From assembly GCA_017652545.1 (NCBI GenBank), contig JAGCAV010000061.1:1-27804 (forward strand): DNA of 27,804 nucleotides. The letters are read 5' to 3'. Below, piece by piece: positions 15,394-23,107 of the stretch; positions within the stretch are counted from its first letter, which is position 1; every line of letters starts with the position of its first letter. Position numbers and translations under genes: made by a program. The DNA comes from Lachnospiraceae bacterium (GTDB lineage: Bacteria > Bacillota_A > Clostridia > Lachnospirales > Lachnospiraceae). The notes under the pieces are model-generated. The model saw only the letters and a program-made list of their open reading frames with translations, searched no databases and was not told where the DNA came from.

Positions 15394-16368
15394 TCAGGCG
15401 TTTTTATCATTTCGTCTGAAGTATGGGTATTTTTTGGTCGGGATATATAAGGACGCCCGCGGCAGTCCGTGCTTTATGCGGATTTCGTCGATGCACTCAT
15501 TCAGATCCCAGTCCGGCAGATCCGCTACAGGGTCCTGTCCGAGGTAAACGCGGTACGCCACATCAAACAGGCTTGCAAGACGGCCGGGTTCCAGCCAGTC
15601 GTCCCATTCCCGCAGGTCTGTCCGCATGATGGCCTCATACAGATCATCCCCTCTCCGGGCCGCTTCCCTGGCCCTGTCCGCGACATACTGGATGTACCTG
15701 CGGCACTCCAGCACCTCCTCCCGGGTGCCGACGGGGCCATGCCCCGGAATATATGTATCCGCATCCAAAGACAAAATGCGGTCAATGGCTGTCAGCCAGT
15801 TTTCGATCAGACACTGATTGCCGTCCGGTATGACATAGTTGTAAAACAGATCGCCGCAGGCTACGATTCCTTCGGAAGGAATATACGCAATACTGTCCGT
15901 GGGCGTATGCGCATGGCCAAGCTCCATCAGTTCTACCCTGCAGTTGCCCAGTTCCACTGTCATGGATTTGTCAAACAGGATATCCGGTCTCGGCACCCGG
16001 TCGCCGCCATCCGTCTCCACGCGGATCAGTTCCATCCCGACGGGATCTCTTCCCCGCCTCTCTTCCATCAGCGGCTCCAGCTTCCGGGCACAGATGACCA
16101 CAGCTTCCGATATGCCGGCGGCCCCCATGATATGATCCCCATGCTGATGTGTCAGGAACATGTACCGGATCGGCTTCTTGCCGATCTCACTGCGCACGCA
16201 CATGGCAAATTCTGCTGTGCTGCGGGCATGCGCGGTTACATCCAACGCCATCGCGCAGTCGTCCCCCACAACGATCGCCGGCGTGTTCTGTGCCAGTATC
16301 CCGGAAGTCACATATACATAGGTTCTGTTTTTTAGCTTTTCAACATGCGGCATCCATTCTTTTCTCAT
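15394..16368 (-). CDS. MBL-fold metallo-hydrolase
   Basis: 324 residues. Metal-binding motifs of the metallo-beta-lactamase fold are complete: THQHGDHIMG (His74, His76, Asp78, His79), GHAHTPTD (His154), CGDLF (Asp173) and PGHGPVG (His210). The C-terminal part (WLEPGRLASLFDVAYRV) is also found, in related form, at the end of the 898-residue fusion protein at 25073-27769, so the two hydrolases are paralogous. The reaction may be ester, lactone or thioester hydrolysis, but the substrate cannot be read from sequence. It starts at an ATG with AAAGGAG 7 nt upstream and is the last gene of a three-gene minus-strand set after the URO-D-like and TIM-barrel genes. Confidence 0.86.
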   Translation of the reverse strand: MRKEWMPHVEKLKNRTYVYVTSGILAQNTPAIVVGDDCAMALDVTAHARSTAEFAMCVRSEIGKKPIRYMFLTHQHGDHIMGAAGISEAVVICARKLEPLMEERRGRDPVGMELIRVETDGGDRVPRPDILFDKSMTVELGNCRVELMELGHAHTPTDSIAYIPSEGIVACGDLFYNYVIPDGNQCLIENWLTAIDRILSLDADTYIPGHGPVGTREEVLECRRYIQYVADRAREAARRGDDLYEAIMRTDLREWDDWLEPGRLASLFDVAYRVYLGQDPVADLPDWDLNECIDEIRIKHGLPRASLYIPTKKYPYFRRNDKNA

Positions 16369-16404
16369 AAAGGCACTCCTTTATATTTGTTTTCCGTAAA
16401 TATA

Positions 16405-17238
16405 TTATTCACAGGCTTTCAGGAACGTCCCGACGGTCCTGCCGCATCCCACGACTTCGCTGCGACATCTTTTCAGTACCGCAGCTGATGCAGCCAGACC
16501 GTCCTCCACATGATCTTTCCCGCCTGCTTCCATACTGATATCGCCCCTATACCCTGCCTGCACAAGCATTTTCATCTGACGCGTCAGTTCGCTCTCATCA
16601 CGGTCCCTCAGATAATCCCTGCCCATATTTTCCGTATTCTGGTGACCAACATGGACATGCGCCGCGCCTGCCAATGCCGCTATTAAATCCTCTTCCTTTT
16701 CCTTCTGCAGGGCAGCATGGCAAAAGTCCACCAGCAGACGCAAATGATCGCATGATGCTTCCGTCAGCAGCCTTTCCGCGTCGCCGACCGTATTCACCAC
16801 GTTGCAGAAATAATGGTTGACCGGCTCTATCAGTACCGTTATATCATATTTCCGGGCTGTCTGCGCCGACCATGTGTAAACATCCAGCAGCCTTTTCTCC
16901 GCTGCCGCCATGCCGGTGCTCTCTTCCGCCCGCCTGCATGACGGCGCTCCGATGCCCAGCCGGTCCATCCCGAGGATATGCATTTTTCTGCATATGCCCT
17001 CGGCATATCCCATGACTGCTTCCTGATCCGGGTCCGAATTTACCGTAAACAGCGTTTCATCGCAATACATATTCACTGCCAGGGCCGGTACGGAAAGCTG
17101 CCTGAGGCGTTCCGCCAGCAGTTCCACTTCCCGTTCTTCCATCCTCCTTAGTTCCATCGCGGACAGCTCAACAAAATCAAACCCGGCTTTTTTTGCGGAT
17201 GCGATCGATTCAATTGCTACACAGGCACCAATACGCAA
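16405..17238 (-). CDS. Xylose-isomerase-like TIM-barrel (sugar phosphate isomerase/epimerase family)
   Basis: 277 residues from a TTG start at 17238. A longer frame beginning GTG at 17253 would translate the GAGGAGG ribosome binding site itself, whereas the TTG sits 6 nt after it and opens with RIGACVAIESI as expected. The metal/active-site residues of the AP-endonuclease-2-like fold are in place: Glu138 (LIEPVNHY), Asp171 and His174 (LLVDFCHAA), His196 (HVHVGH) and Glu237 (ISMEAGG). Members isomerise or epimerise sugars, dehydrate inositol derivatives or cleave C-glycosides. It lies 36 nt upstream of the MBL gene and 73 nt behind the URO-D-like gene, so all three probably act on one compound. 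Confidence 0.83.
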   Translation of the reverse strand: MRIGACVAIESIASAKKAGFDFVELSAMELRRMEEREVELLAERLRQLSVPALAVNMYCDETLFTVNSDPDQEAVMGYAEGICRKMHILGMDRLGIGAPSCRRAEESTGMAAAEKRLLDVYTWSAQTARKYDITVLIEPVNHYFCNVVNTVGDAERLLTEASCDHLRLLVDFCHAALQKEKEEDLIAALAGAAHVHVGHQNTENMGRDYLRDRDESELTRQMKMLVQAGYRGDISMEAGGKDHVEDGLAASAAVLKRCRSEVVGCGRTVGTFLKACE

Positions 17239-17311
17239 AACAGTCCTCCTCACTACATGAATTATTCGGTAATCTGTTAAGAGTTCCTTAATACGTCAAA
17301 CCGGCCGGGGA

Positions 17312-18298
17312 TTACCGCTGATAAACCAGCTTCCCGTATTTTCTCGCTTCATCATATACCCAGCCATAATGCTCTGAGCCGACGAGCCACTCAAACAGGC
17401 GTCCTTCCACATTAAACACAAAGCCGCCGCCCTGGCCGTACTGATCGATCATATCCCTTACCGTCTGTCGTACAAGTTCTTCCGATGCTCCGGGCTGTGC
17501 CGCAGGCGCGGTACTGTCCCAGGCGCACAGCAAAGCCAGCTGGTTCCCGTATTGTTTTTTCATCGCGTCAAAATCGTTTACCGGCTGGCATTCCCACAGC
17601 TGAATGCCCATATCAATCCAGTCCCCGATAAAAGGCTCGCATTTCCCGCAGGAATGATATACCATATTGCAGCCGGCATCCCGGACTGTTTTGACATAGC
17701 GGGACATGTAGGGTTTAATCATCTCGCGGTACGCGGAAAGAGACATGAACGGCGCTTTTCCGAAACCCATGTCATCCGCAATGATGACCATATCCGCCTT
17801 ATAAGCCCTGATGCATTTCTGAATGATATCGCACCACCAGTCACATACGGTCGTCTGGAGCTCATGCCAGGCTTCTTCCTCCTCCATCATGGCCACCAGG
17901 GTATTTTCATGTCCCATGGCATCCAGCAGATAGGCAAGAACGGTCGCCCCGATCCAGAGGCAGGACATTTTACCCTCGCGGGAGACGCCTTTCATATCTG
18001 CTTCCGCCATTGCGTCCCAGTCGATACCGGAAACATCCGGCAGTACAAAATACTTCTTCCACTCCGTAATATCTTCAAACAGATGATGGGTAGGGGATGC
18101 AATCGGAACCAGTTTCGGATCGCTGTACTCATACGATATTCCGAAGAAATTTTTATATACCTTCCCGACTTCAGGGTGTGCAGGCCGCCATTCGGAAAAG
18201 AAAGACGGTCTGCAGTGGCATACCGAATCCTTCCAGATCGGAACCCATTCAGGTTGTTTTTGTTCAAATATAAGCTGCAGGTTCTCCGCGTTTGTCAT
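17312..18298 (-). CDS. Uroporphyrinogen decarboxylase (URO-D)/methyltransferase-family protein
   Basis: 328 residues. The fold is recognisable from VIIADDMGFGKAPFMS, YREMIKPYMSRYVKTV and MVYHSCGKCEPFI. His215-x-Cys217 is the first part of the zinc site used by corrinoid:CoM methyltransferases (MtaA/MtbA type), but no Cys appears at the expected C-terminal position (GGGFVFNVEGRLFEW), so the usual His-Cys-Cys site looks incomplete. No corrinoid protein or substrate methyltransferase is nearby. It is therefore unlikely to be heme HemE and may be a decarboxylase or methyl-transfer enzyme specific to this catabolic locus. The ATG has GAGGTG 5-6 nt upstream. A terminator-like hairpin separates it from the binding-protein gene. 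Confidence 0.8.
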   Translation of the reverse strand: MTNAENLQLIFEQKQPEWVPIWKDSVCHCRPSFFSEWRPAHPEVGKVYKNFFGISYEYSDPKLVPIASPTHHLFEDITEWKKYFVLPDVSGIDWDAMAEADMKGVSREGKMSCLWIGATVLAYLLDAMGHENTLVAMMEEEEAWHELQTTVCDWWCDIIQKCIRAYKADMVIIADDMGFGKAPFMSLSAYREMIKPYMSRYVKTVRDAGCNMVYHSCGKCEPFIGDWIDMGIQLWECQPVNDFDAMKKQYGNQLALLCAWDSTAPAAQPGASEELVRQTVRDMIDQYGQGGGFVFNVEGRLFEWLVGSEHYGWVYDEARKYGKLVYQR

Positions 18299-18381
18299 TT
18301 TGTCACCTCATTTAATCTGATTGCTCTGCAGAACGCTAAGACCAGTTCCACCTGTTGTTTTCGTTCTTATTCCGGGAAATC

Positions 18382-18422
18382 TTTTTATAAAAGAAGTCAG
18401 CCCACACGCATGCGGGCTGACT
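18382..18422 (-). terminator. Terminator-like hairpin after the binding-protein gene
   Basis: AGTCAGCCC (18395-18403) pairs with GGGCTGACT (18414-18422). On the minus strand it is followed by TTCTTTTATAAAAAG, a partial T-run. It probably ends most transcripts of the binding-protein gene while letting some continue into the URO-D, TIM-barrel and MBL genes; I found only a weak possible promoter after it. Confidence 0.72.
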
Positions 18423-18515
18423 CCTGCCATGATAAGCATATAGCGTGTAAATGTTGTGTCTCCAATATGGTGCCGATCCTTCATGCTGCGGATCTGTTAT
18501 GATGCAGCATCCGGA

Positions 18516-20063
18516 TTACTCTTCGGGATGAAGGAATACAAAGCTGGGATCACCCATTGAGAACATCATGACACCGGTAAGACCGGTCTTAACTCCATAA
18601 ATGACCTGGCCATTCACAACCGATACGCTGGGAACATATTCACGGACAATGTTCTGAACCTTAGCCAGAGCCTCTTTGTTCTCTTCCGTGCCGTACATGT
18701 TCTGGGAAGCTGCAGCAAATGCCGCCTCATATTCTTCACCGCCATCGACAAATGCGCAGCTGCCGCCTTCGGCAATGCTCAGCCTGGGATCAATCTGTCC
18801 CTGAGAAGAATACATATTTCCGGATGTTGCAATGGAAACCACATCATAGCTGCCGCTGTTCATCTTTTCAAAGAAGGTCGGGCTGTCGGAAATCTCAATA
18901 TTCACCGTTACGCCAAGCTCACTCCACTGCATATTTGCAAATTCAGCAAGACTTGTATATAACTGCTGTTCCATGCAGATCAGGGTCAGTTCAAACCCAT
19001 CACCGTAACCGGCTTCCTCCAGCAGCGCTTTGGCTGCTTCCGGATCATACTGATAATAATTCTCGGCAGAGGCATCGGGCTCAGCATAAACAGAGACAGA
19101 GGAACCGAACCATCCGTCCGCAACCGTACCGGCACCGTCAAATACGGAAACCAGTGCGCCTTCCCTGTTCAGGGCCATGCTCAGTGCGCGGCGTACGCGG
19201 GCATCCTTCAGCGGCTCGGAGGAGTTGTTCAGGATCAGCTGGTACATCTGGTTTACATTGTCTTTCCGTTCCACCTGGATATTGGTGTCATCTTCCGCAG
19301 TCTGTGCCTGAGACGGCAGGATACGGTTCATCGCCTGGATGTCACCGGACTGCAGGTTCATCAGACGGGCGGAGTCATCGGGGATAATCCTTGCGATGGC
19401 TGTCTTATAATAAGGAAGCTCGCCCCAGAAATTGTCATCGCGTTCAAAGGTAACATGATCGCCGGTCACCCATTCCACAAATTTGTAGGGGCCAAATCCG
19501 GCCTGCGGGTTCATGGCTTCCGCCTCATATCCGCCCTCAGCCTCGATCCCGGCTGTACTCTTGATGACAAACGGGGAAAGCGTCAGGATCGCAAGCGTAT
19601 CCGCAAAGGGTTCAGTTGTTACAATATCAACGGTGAGGTCATCGACAACCGCACACTTCTCCATATCCAGATACTTCGTATACTTGCCGTTCGGCTTGCA
19701 GTCCGCAGCTCTCTGATAGGAATCAATGACATCCTGTGCCGTCAGTGCAAACCCATTGTGTGAAACCGCGTTGTCTCTGAGGTGGAAACGATACGTCATG
19801 TTGTCATCCTGAAGTTCCCAGGATTCCGCAAGCCACGGCTGTGCTTCACCGGTTTCAAAATCATACATGACCAGTCTTGCATCAACATAAGCGCCGAAAT
19901 AGTCATTTGAGCCGCTGTTGGAAAGATTATTGAAATCAAAAGAAGCCAGCTCCGTATTATAGGCGACAGTGATGGTTTCATCCGAAACCTCTGCGTTTGC
20001 CGCAGCCGCCATCATAGCCACGGATGCTGCAAGGGACAGCAAAGCAACCAATCTCTTTTTCAT
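18516..20063 (-). CDS. Family-5 (peptide/nickel-type) solute-binding protein
   Basis: 515 residues from the ATG at 20063, which is followed by a clear signal peptide (MKKRLVALLSLAASVAMM) and preceded by GGAGAAGG; a longer frame to 20135 adds only charged, non-family sequence. The cleavage pattern ANA/EV fits signal peptidase I, and there is no lipobox Cys, which is unusual for a Gram-positive binding protein. Family-5 features follow: FHLRDNAVSHNGFALTAQDV, PFVIKSTAGI, GFGPYKFVEW, VRRALSMALNREG and YQYDPEAAKALLEEAGY. It captures a substrate outside the cell for the ABC transporter encoded from 21212 on the other strand. Family members bind peptides, but also sugars, opines, metals and other small molecules. 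Confidence 0.9.
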   Translation of the reverse strand: MKKRLVALLSLAASVAMMAAAANAEVSDETITVAYNTELASFDFNNLSNSGSNDYFGAYVDARLVMYDFETGEAQPWLAESWELQDDNMTYRFHLRDNAVSHNGFALTAQDVIDSYQRAADCKPNGKYTKYLDMEKCAVVDDLTVDIVTTEPFADTLAILTLSPFVIKSTAGIEAEGGYEAEAMNPQAGFGPYKFVEWVTGDHVTFERDDNFWGELPYYKTAIARIIPDDSARLMNLQSGDIQAMNRILPSQAQTAEDDTNIQVERKDNVNQMYQLILNNSSEPLKDARVRRALSMALNREGALVSVFDGAGTVADGWFGSSVSVYAEPDASAENYYQYDPEAAKALLEEAGYGDGFELTLICMEQQLYTSLAEFANMQWSELGVTVNIEISDSPTFFEKMNSGSYDVVSIATSGNMYSSQGQIDPRLSIAEGGSCAFVDGGEEYEAAFAAASQNMYGTEENKEALAKVQNIVREYVPSVSVVNGQVIYGVKTGLTGVMMFSMGDPSFVFLHPEE

Positions 20064-20121
20064 GTTTTCCTTCTCCTTTTCTTCGTTGGAATTTTCATGC
20101 AGTGCGTCTTTGTATCCTTTT

Positions 20122-20143
20122 GCATTAATGCGCAATGTATTGC
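20122..20143. promoter_or_regulatory. Palindrome cluster downstream of the binding-protein promoter
   Basis: Two adjacent palindromes, GCATTAATGC (20122-20131, perfect) and GCAATGTATTGC (20132-20143, five-base arms), lie about 8-30 nt downstream of the -10 box on the minus strand. This is a natural site for repression by the divergent GntR-type protein. The half GCAATGTAT recurs at 21171-21179 before the ABC transporter genes. Confidence 0.6.
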
Positions 20144-20151
20144 ACGCATCT

Positions 20152-20180
20152 AATATATCATAGTATTCTTATGTATGCAA
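20152..20180 (-). promoter_or_regulatory. Promoter of the binding-protein gene
   Basis: On the minus strand TTGCAT (20175-20180) and TATATT (20152-20157) are separated by 17 nt. The start point near 20145 leaves a leader of about 80 nt that contains the palindrome cluster. Confidence 0.82.
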
Positions 20181-20216
20181 TTGTTTTTTTAATTATTTTG
20201 TTTTTATCTGATGCAC

Positions 20217-20245
20217 TTGACTTATTGTTTAATTGCTTATATACT
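20217..20245 (+). promoter_or_regulatory. Promoter of the second GntR-type regulator
   Basis: TTGACT (20217-20222) and TATACT (20240-20245) are 17 nt apart. The start point would be near 20252, about 114 nt upstream of the ATG at 20366. Confidence 0.82.
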
Positions 20246-20262
20246 TTTTAATGAATTTATTG

Positions 20263-20282
20263 AAATGCGTCTTGATGCATTT
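20263..20282. promoter_or_regulatory. Inverted repeat in the leader of the second GntR-type gene
   Basis: AAATGC (20263-20268) and GCATTT (20277-20282) form an inverted repeat about 11 nt after the predicted start point. The enclosed TGCGTCTT (20266-20273) is repeated at 20103-20110 near the binding-protein gene, suggesting a shared recognition element and autoregulation. Confidence 0.5.
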
Positions 20283-20365
20283 AAATGTTCAATCCTTTTG
20301 CTGTCACCCGACAACCTTCCTTTTATTTATGAAACACGAAACTGGTTTTTTAACAGGAGAATGTT

Positions 20366-21055
20366 ATGACAACACGCATGCTGGAAGAGGCCGCTCCCTC
20401 TCTGCTGAAACCGGAGCAGGTTTACCTGCAGCTCAAACGCAGTATTCTGGACGGGACGCTTGCACCGGGAACCCATCTGACAGAAACGGATCTTTGCAGT
20501 CAGCTGAATACCAGCCGAACTCCGGTCCACCAGGCAGTAACCAGACTGTCAGACGAACACATGATCCAGCTTCTTCCGAAAAAAGGACTCATCGTCCTGG
20601 AACTCCAGATGCAGGATGTTGTTAATCTTTACAATGTCTCCGAAGCGCTGGAAAGCAAGGCCGCTGCTCTTGCGGCGGACGGATGTTCTGCCTATCATCT
20701 GCAGCGTCTGGAACACCTGTCATCGCTGATCGACAATCCACCTTCCGATAATGGCGAGAAGGACGACCGCGATCTGAACTATATTTTCCATATCGCGGTA
20801 GCCGAAGCATCAGGCAACGACATCCTGCTGGGTTTTATCCAAACCACACGGGAACGTCTCTCTCTTCTCCGGTTTTCAAAGAAGCTGGCACTTGCAAATC
20901 TGCACGATGTTTCCCGAACGGAAGAAAGCCATGATGTCAGTCATACCAAAATCGTGGAGGCGATCCGGGAACACAACAGTCCCCTTGCCTTCGAACGGAT
21001 GCAGCAGCACATCAGCCTGACCAAGAACCGCATCCTGAAACATTATTTTTATTAA
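20366..21055 (+). CDS. GntR/FCD-family transcriptional regulator
   Basis: 229 residues; the ATG has AGGAG 6 nt upstream. The N-terminal winged helix (about residues 15-80) contains LKRSILDGTLAPGTHLTETD, then LNTSRTPVHQAVTRLSDE (recognition helix) and the wing LPKKGLIVLE. The FCD domain (about 85-225) has DLNYIFHIAVAEASGN and HTKIVEAIREHN, whose His residues are the usual metal/ligand-binding positions. It lies between, and is divergent from, the binding-protein gene, with the ABC transporter genes downstream on its own strand, so it probably controls both sides of this locus in response to the imported compound or a breakdown product. A strong terminator overlaps its stop codon. Confidence 0.9.
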   Translation: MTTRMLEEAAPSLLKPEQVYLQLKRSILDGTLAPGTHLTETDLCSQLNTSRTPVHQAVTRLSDEHMIQLLPKKGLIVLELQMQDVVNLYNVSEALESKAAALAADGCSAYHLQRLEHLSSLIDNPPSDNGEKDDRDLNYIFHIAVAEASGNDILLGFIQTTRERLSLLRFSKKLALANLHDVSRTEESHDVSHTKIVEAIREHNSPLAFERMQQHISLTKNRILKHYFY

Positions 21056-21085
21056 TAGCCGCAACGGCTATTAATATTTTTTCTT
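21050..21085 (+). terminator. Strong terminator after the GntR/FCD gene
   Basis: A perfect 12-bp stem (21050-21061 with 21065-21076, loop CAA) is followed by TTTTTTCTT. The stem begins inside the last codons of the regulator. It separates regulator transcription from the ABC transporter operon. Confidence 0.9.
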
Positions 21086-21107
21086 ACATCTATATTGTAA
21101 TACCATA

Positions 21108-21180
21108 TGCTTTTATTATCTTCTTATTAATATGATATACCGATATATCGTTCGAAAAAAAACGGATACGGCAATGTATC
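21108..21180 (+). promoter_or_regulatory. Probable promoter/operator region of the ABC transporter operon
   Basis: TATGAT (21131-21136) is a plausible -10 with only a poor -35 (TGCTTT, 21108-21113), which suggests help from an activator or a weak basal level. Downstream are a perfect palindrome CGATATATCG (21141-21150) and an inverted repeat GATAC/GTATC (within 21164-21180) that includes GCAATGTAT, shared with the palindrome at 20132-20143. Confidence 0.45.
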
Positions 21181-21211
21181 GGGCTTATGACCGGAAAGCG
21201 GAGGAATCACA

Positions 21212-22195
21212 ATGGTTAAGTATATTATCAAACGTATTTTAATGATGATTCCTGTCATGATCGGTGTCTTAACGATTTCCTTTCTTCTGAATAAGATCAC
21301 GCCTGGGGATCCTGCCAGAATGCAGCTGGGCTCGGATGCCACAGAAGAGGAAGTCTATGAGCTCCGGGAAGAGATGGGACTGAATGACCCGCTCCTTGTA
21401 CAGTACGGAAAATACGTTGTAGGCGTGTTTACGCGGTTTGATCTCGGCACTTCCTATCAGACGAAGCAGCCGATTATCAGTGAGATTATGGACAGGTATC
21501 CGACAACCATAATCCTGGCCTTCGGAAGTGTCTTTTTTGCGGTTCTGATCGGTGTGCCCCTCGGAATACTGGCAGCCGTTTATCAGAATACCTGGATCGA
21601 CAGCCTGTGCATGACCATCTCGCTGCTGGGCGTATCGGTTCCGAGCTTCTGGCTCGGTCTCATGAACATGCTGGTTTTTGCTGTCATGCTGCATCTGCTG
21701 CCGGCTTCGGGACTTTCCAACGGCATTCTCAGCTGGATCATGCCGATGATCACCATCGCGGTGGGATGCGCGGCTACCATCGCCCGTATCACCCGCTCCA
21801 GTATGCTGGAAGTCATCCGCCAGGATTACATCCGCACAGCCAAGGCAAAGGGACAGCACTACGGGATCATCGTTTTCCGGCACGCCTTCCGCAATGCACT
21901 GATTCCTATCATCACGGTAATCGGCAATCAGATCGGTCACCAGCTCGGCGGCGCGATTCTTGCCGAAACGGTCTTTGGGCTGCCCGGACTGGGCAGTTAT
22001 ATGGTCAATGCCATAAAGGGCAGAAACTATCCTGCCGTCCAGGGCAGTGTAGTTTTCCTGTCCATCATTTTCAGTCTTGTCAACCTGATTGTGGATCTGT
22101 TTTATACCTTTGTTGATCCGAAGCTGAAATCCACCATCTTCTCTTCCGGGAAGAAGACCAAGATTGTTATCAAAGGAGGGACTGTCAATGGCTAA
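21212..22195 (+). CDS. DppB/OppB-type ABC transporter permease
   Basis: 327 residues with about six membrane helices. It opens MVKYIIKRILMMIPVMIGV, includes the family segment ITPGDPARMQLG, and has the cytoplasmic coupling (EAA-like) region RHAFRNALIPIITVIG followed by AETVFGLPGLGSYMV, as in dipeptide/oligopeptide permeases. It forms the membrane channel with the next gene product. The ATG has GGAGG 6-7 nt upstream, and the stop codon overlaps the start of the DppC-type gene (ATGGCTAA), indicating coupling. The substrate is unknown; the genes fused to this operon suggest a metabolite to be degraded rather than general peptides. Confidence 0.92.
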   Translation: MVKYIIKRILMMIPVMIGVLTISFLLNKITPGDPARMQLGSDATEEEVYELREEMGLNDPLLVQYGKYVVGVFTRFDLGTSYQTKQPIISEIMDRYPTTIILAFGSVFFAVLIGVPLGILAAVYQNTWIDSLCMTISLLGVSVPSFWLGLMNMLVFAVMLHLLPASGLSNGILSWIMPMITIAVGCAATIARITRSSMLEVIRQDYIRTAKAKGQHYGIIVFRHAFRNALIPIITVIGNQIGHQLGGAILAETVFGLPGLGSYMVNAIKGRNYPAVQGSVVFLSIIFSLVNLIVDLFYTFVDPKLKSTIFSSGKKTKIVIKGGTVNG

Positions 22196-23093
22196 AATGG
22201 TTACTCCGCAGATGGAAGCGATTAATAGGAAGCTTTCCAAAAGGAAAAAGACTTCTCTGTCCTTCTGGGACGAAGCATGGCGCCGCCTTCGCCGCAACAA
22301 GACCGCCATGGCAGGCATGATTATTCTGATTGTTCTGATTGTTCTGGCTGTCTTTGCCAACGTGATTGCTCCTTACGGGCCGACCGAAACAGACAACGCG
22401 GCCATTATGCAGGGGCCGAGCCTGCGGCACCTGATGGGCACCGATAATTTTGGCCGGGATATCCTCTCCCGCGTCATCTACGGCGCGCGTATTTCTCTGA
22501 CCATCGGTCTGTTCTGTGTCATCATTTCCGCTTTAATTGGCGGAACCATCGGCGCCATTGCCGCCTTTTACGGCGGGTGGGTGGATAACCTGCTGATGCG
22601 ATTTATCGATATCTACCAGTCGATCCCCAACCTGCTGCTGGCCATTGCCATCGCGGCAGCGCTCGGCACCGGCATGTTTAACCTGATGCTGGCGATCTCC
22701 CTCGGCACTGTGCCGGTGTACGCACGTGTTGTCCGCGGTGCCATTCTCAGTGTGAAAGGTGCCGACTATGTTGAATCTGCCCGCGCGATTTCGGCTTCAG
22801 ACCGAAGGATTATTCTCAAGCACATGCTGCCGAACGCCCTCGGCCCCATCATCGTACAGATGACCTTCGGCGTGGCCGCTTCCATTCTTACGGTTGCCAC
22901 CCTCAGCTATATCGGGCTGGGAATTGCGCCGCCCACACCGGAATGGGGCTCCATGGTGAACGCAGGCAAACAGTATCTGCAGACCGCGCCTTATATGATC
23001 ATCTTCCCGGGCCTGATGATCGGCATTACCGTTCTTTCGCTGAACCTTTTCGGAGACGGGCTCCGGGACGCGCTGGATCCGCGGATGAAATAA
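22188..23093 (+). CDS. DppC/OppC-type ABC transporter permease
   Basis: 301 residues from the ATG at 22188 (GGAGG 8 nt upstream), overlapping the end of the previous gene by 8 nt. The N-terminal cytoplasmic part (SLSFWDEAWRRLRRNKTAMAG when read across two parts: WDEAWRRLRRNKTAM and AGMIILIVLI) and HLMGTDNFGRDILSRVIYGA are typical of DppC. The coupling segment is KHMLPNALGPIIVQM, followed by TLSYIGLGIAPPTPEWG. It is the second half of the channel and docks the two ATPases encoded downstream. Confidence 0.92.
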   Translation: MAKMVTPQMEAINRKLSKRKKTSLSFWDEAWRRLRRNKTAMAGMIILIVLIVLAVFANVIAPYGPTETDNAAIMQGPSLRHLMGTDNFGRDILSRVIYGARISLTIGLFCVIISALIGGTIGAIAAFYGGWVDNLLMRFIDIYQSIPNLLLAIAIAAALGTGMFNLMLAISLGTVPVYARVVRGAILSVKGADYVESARAISASDRRIILKHMLPNALGPIIVQMTFGVAASILTVATLSYIGLGIAPPTPEWGSMVNAGKQYLQTAPYMIIFPGLMIGITVLSLNLFGDGLRDALDPRMK

Positions 23094-23107
23094 GGAGGGG
23101 TATGAAA

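Noticed and set aside
15469..16335. 288-residue plus-strand frame opposite the MBL gene
   Set aside because: The minus-strand product has a complete set of MBL metal-binding motifs; the plus frame shows no family pattern.
17552..18502. 316-residue plus-strand frame opposite the URO-D-like gene
   Set aside because: No ribosome binding site or domain pattern; it runs through a terminator hairpin at 18395-18422.
21269..22360. 363-residue minus-strand frame opposite the permease genes
   Set aside because: Rich in His/Arg/Gln as expected from antisense of membrane-protein codons; both permeases on the plus strand are intact.
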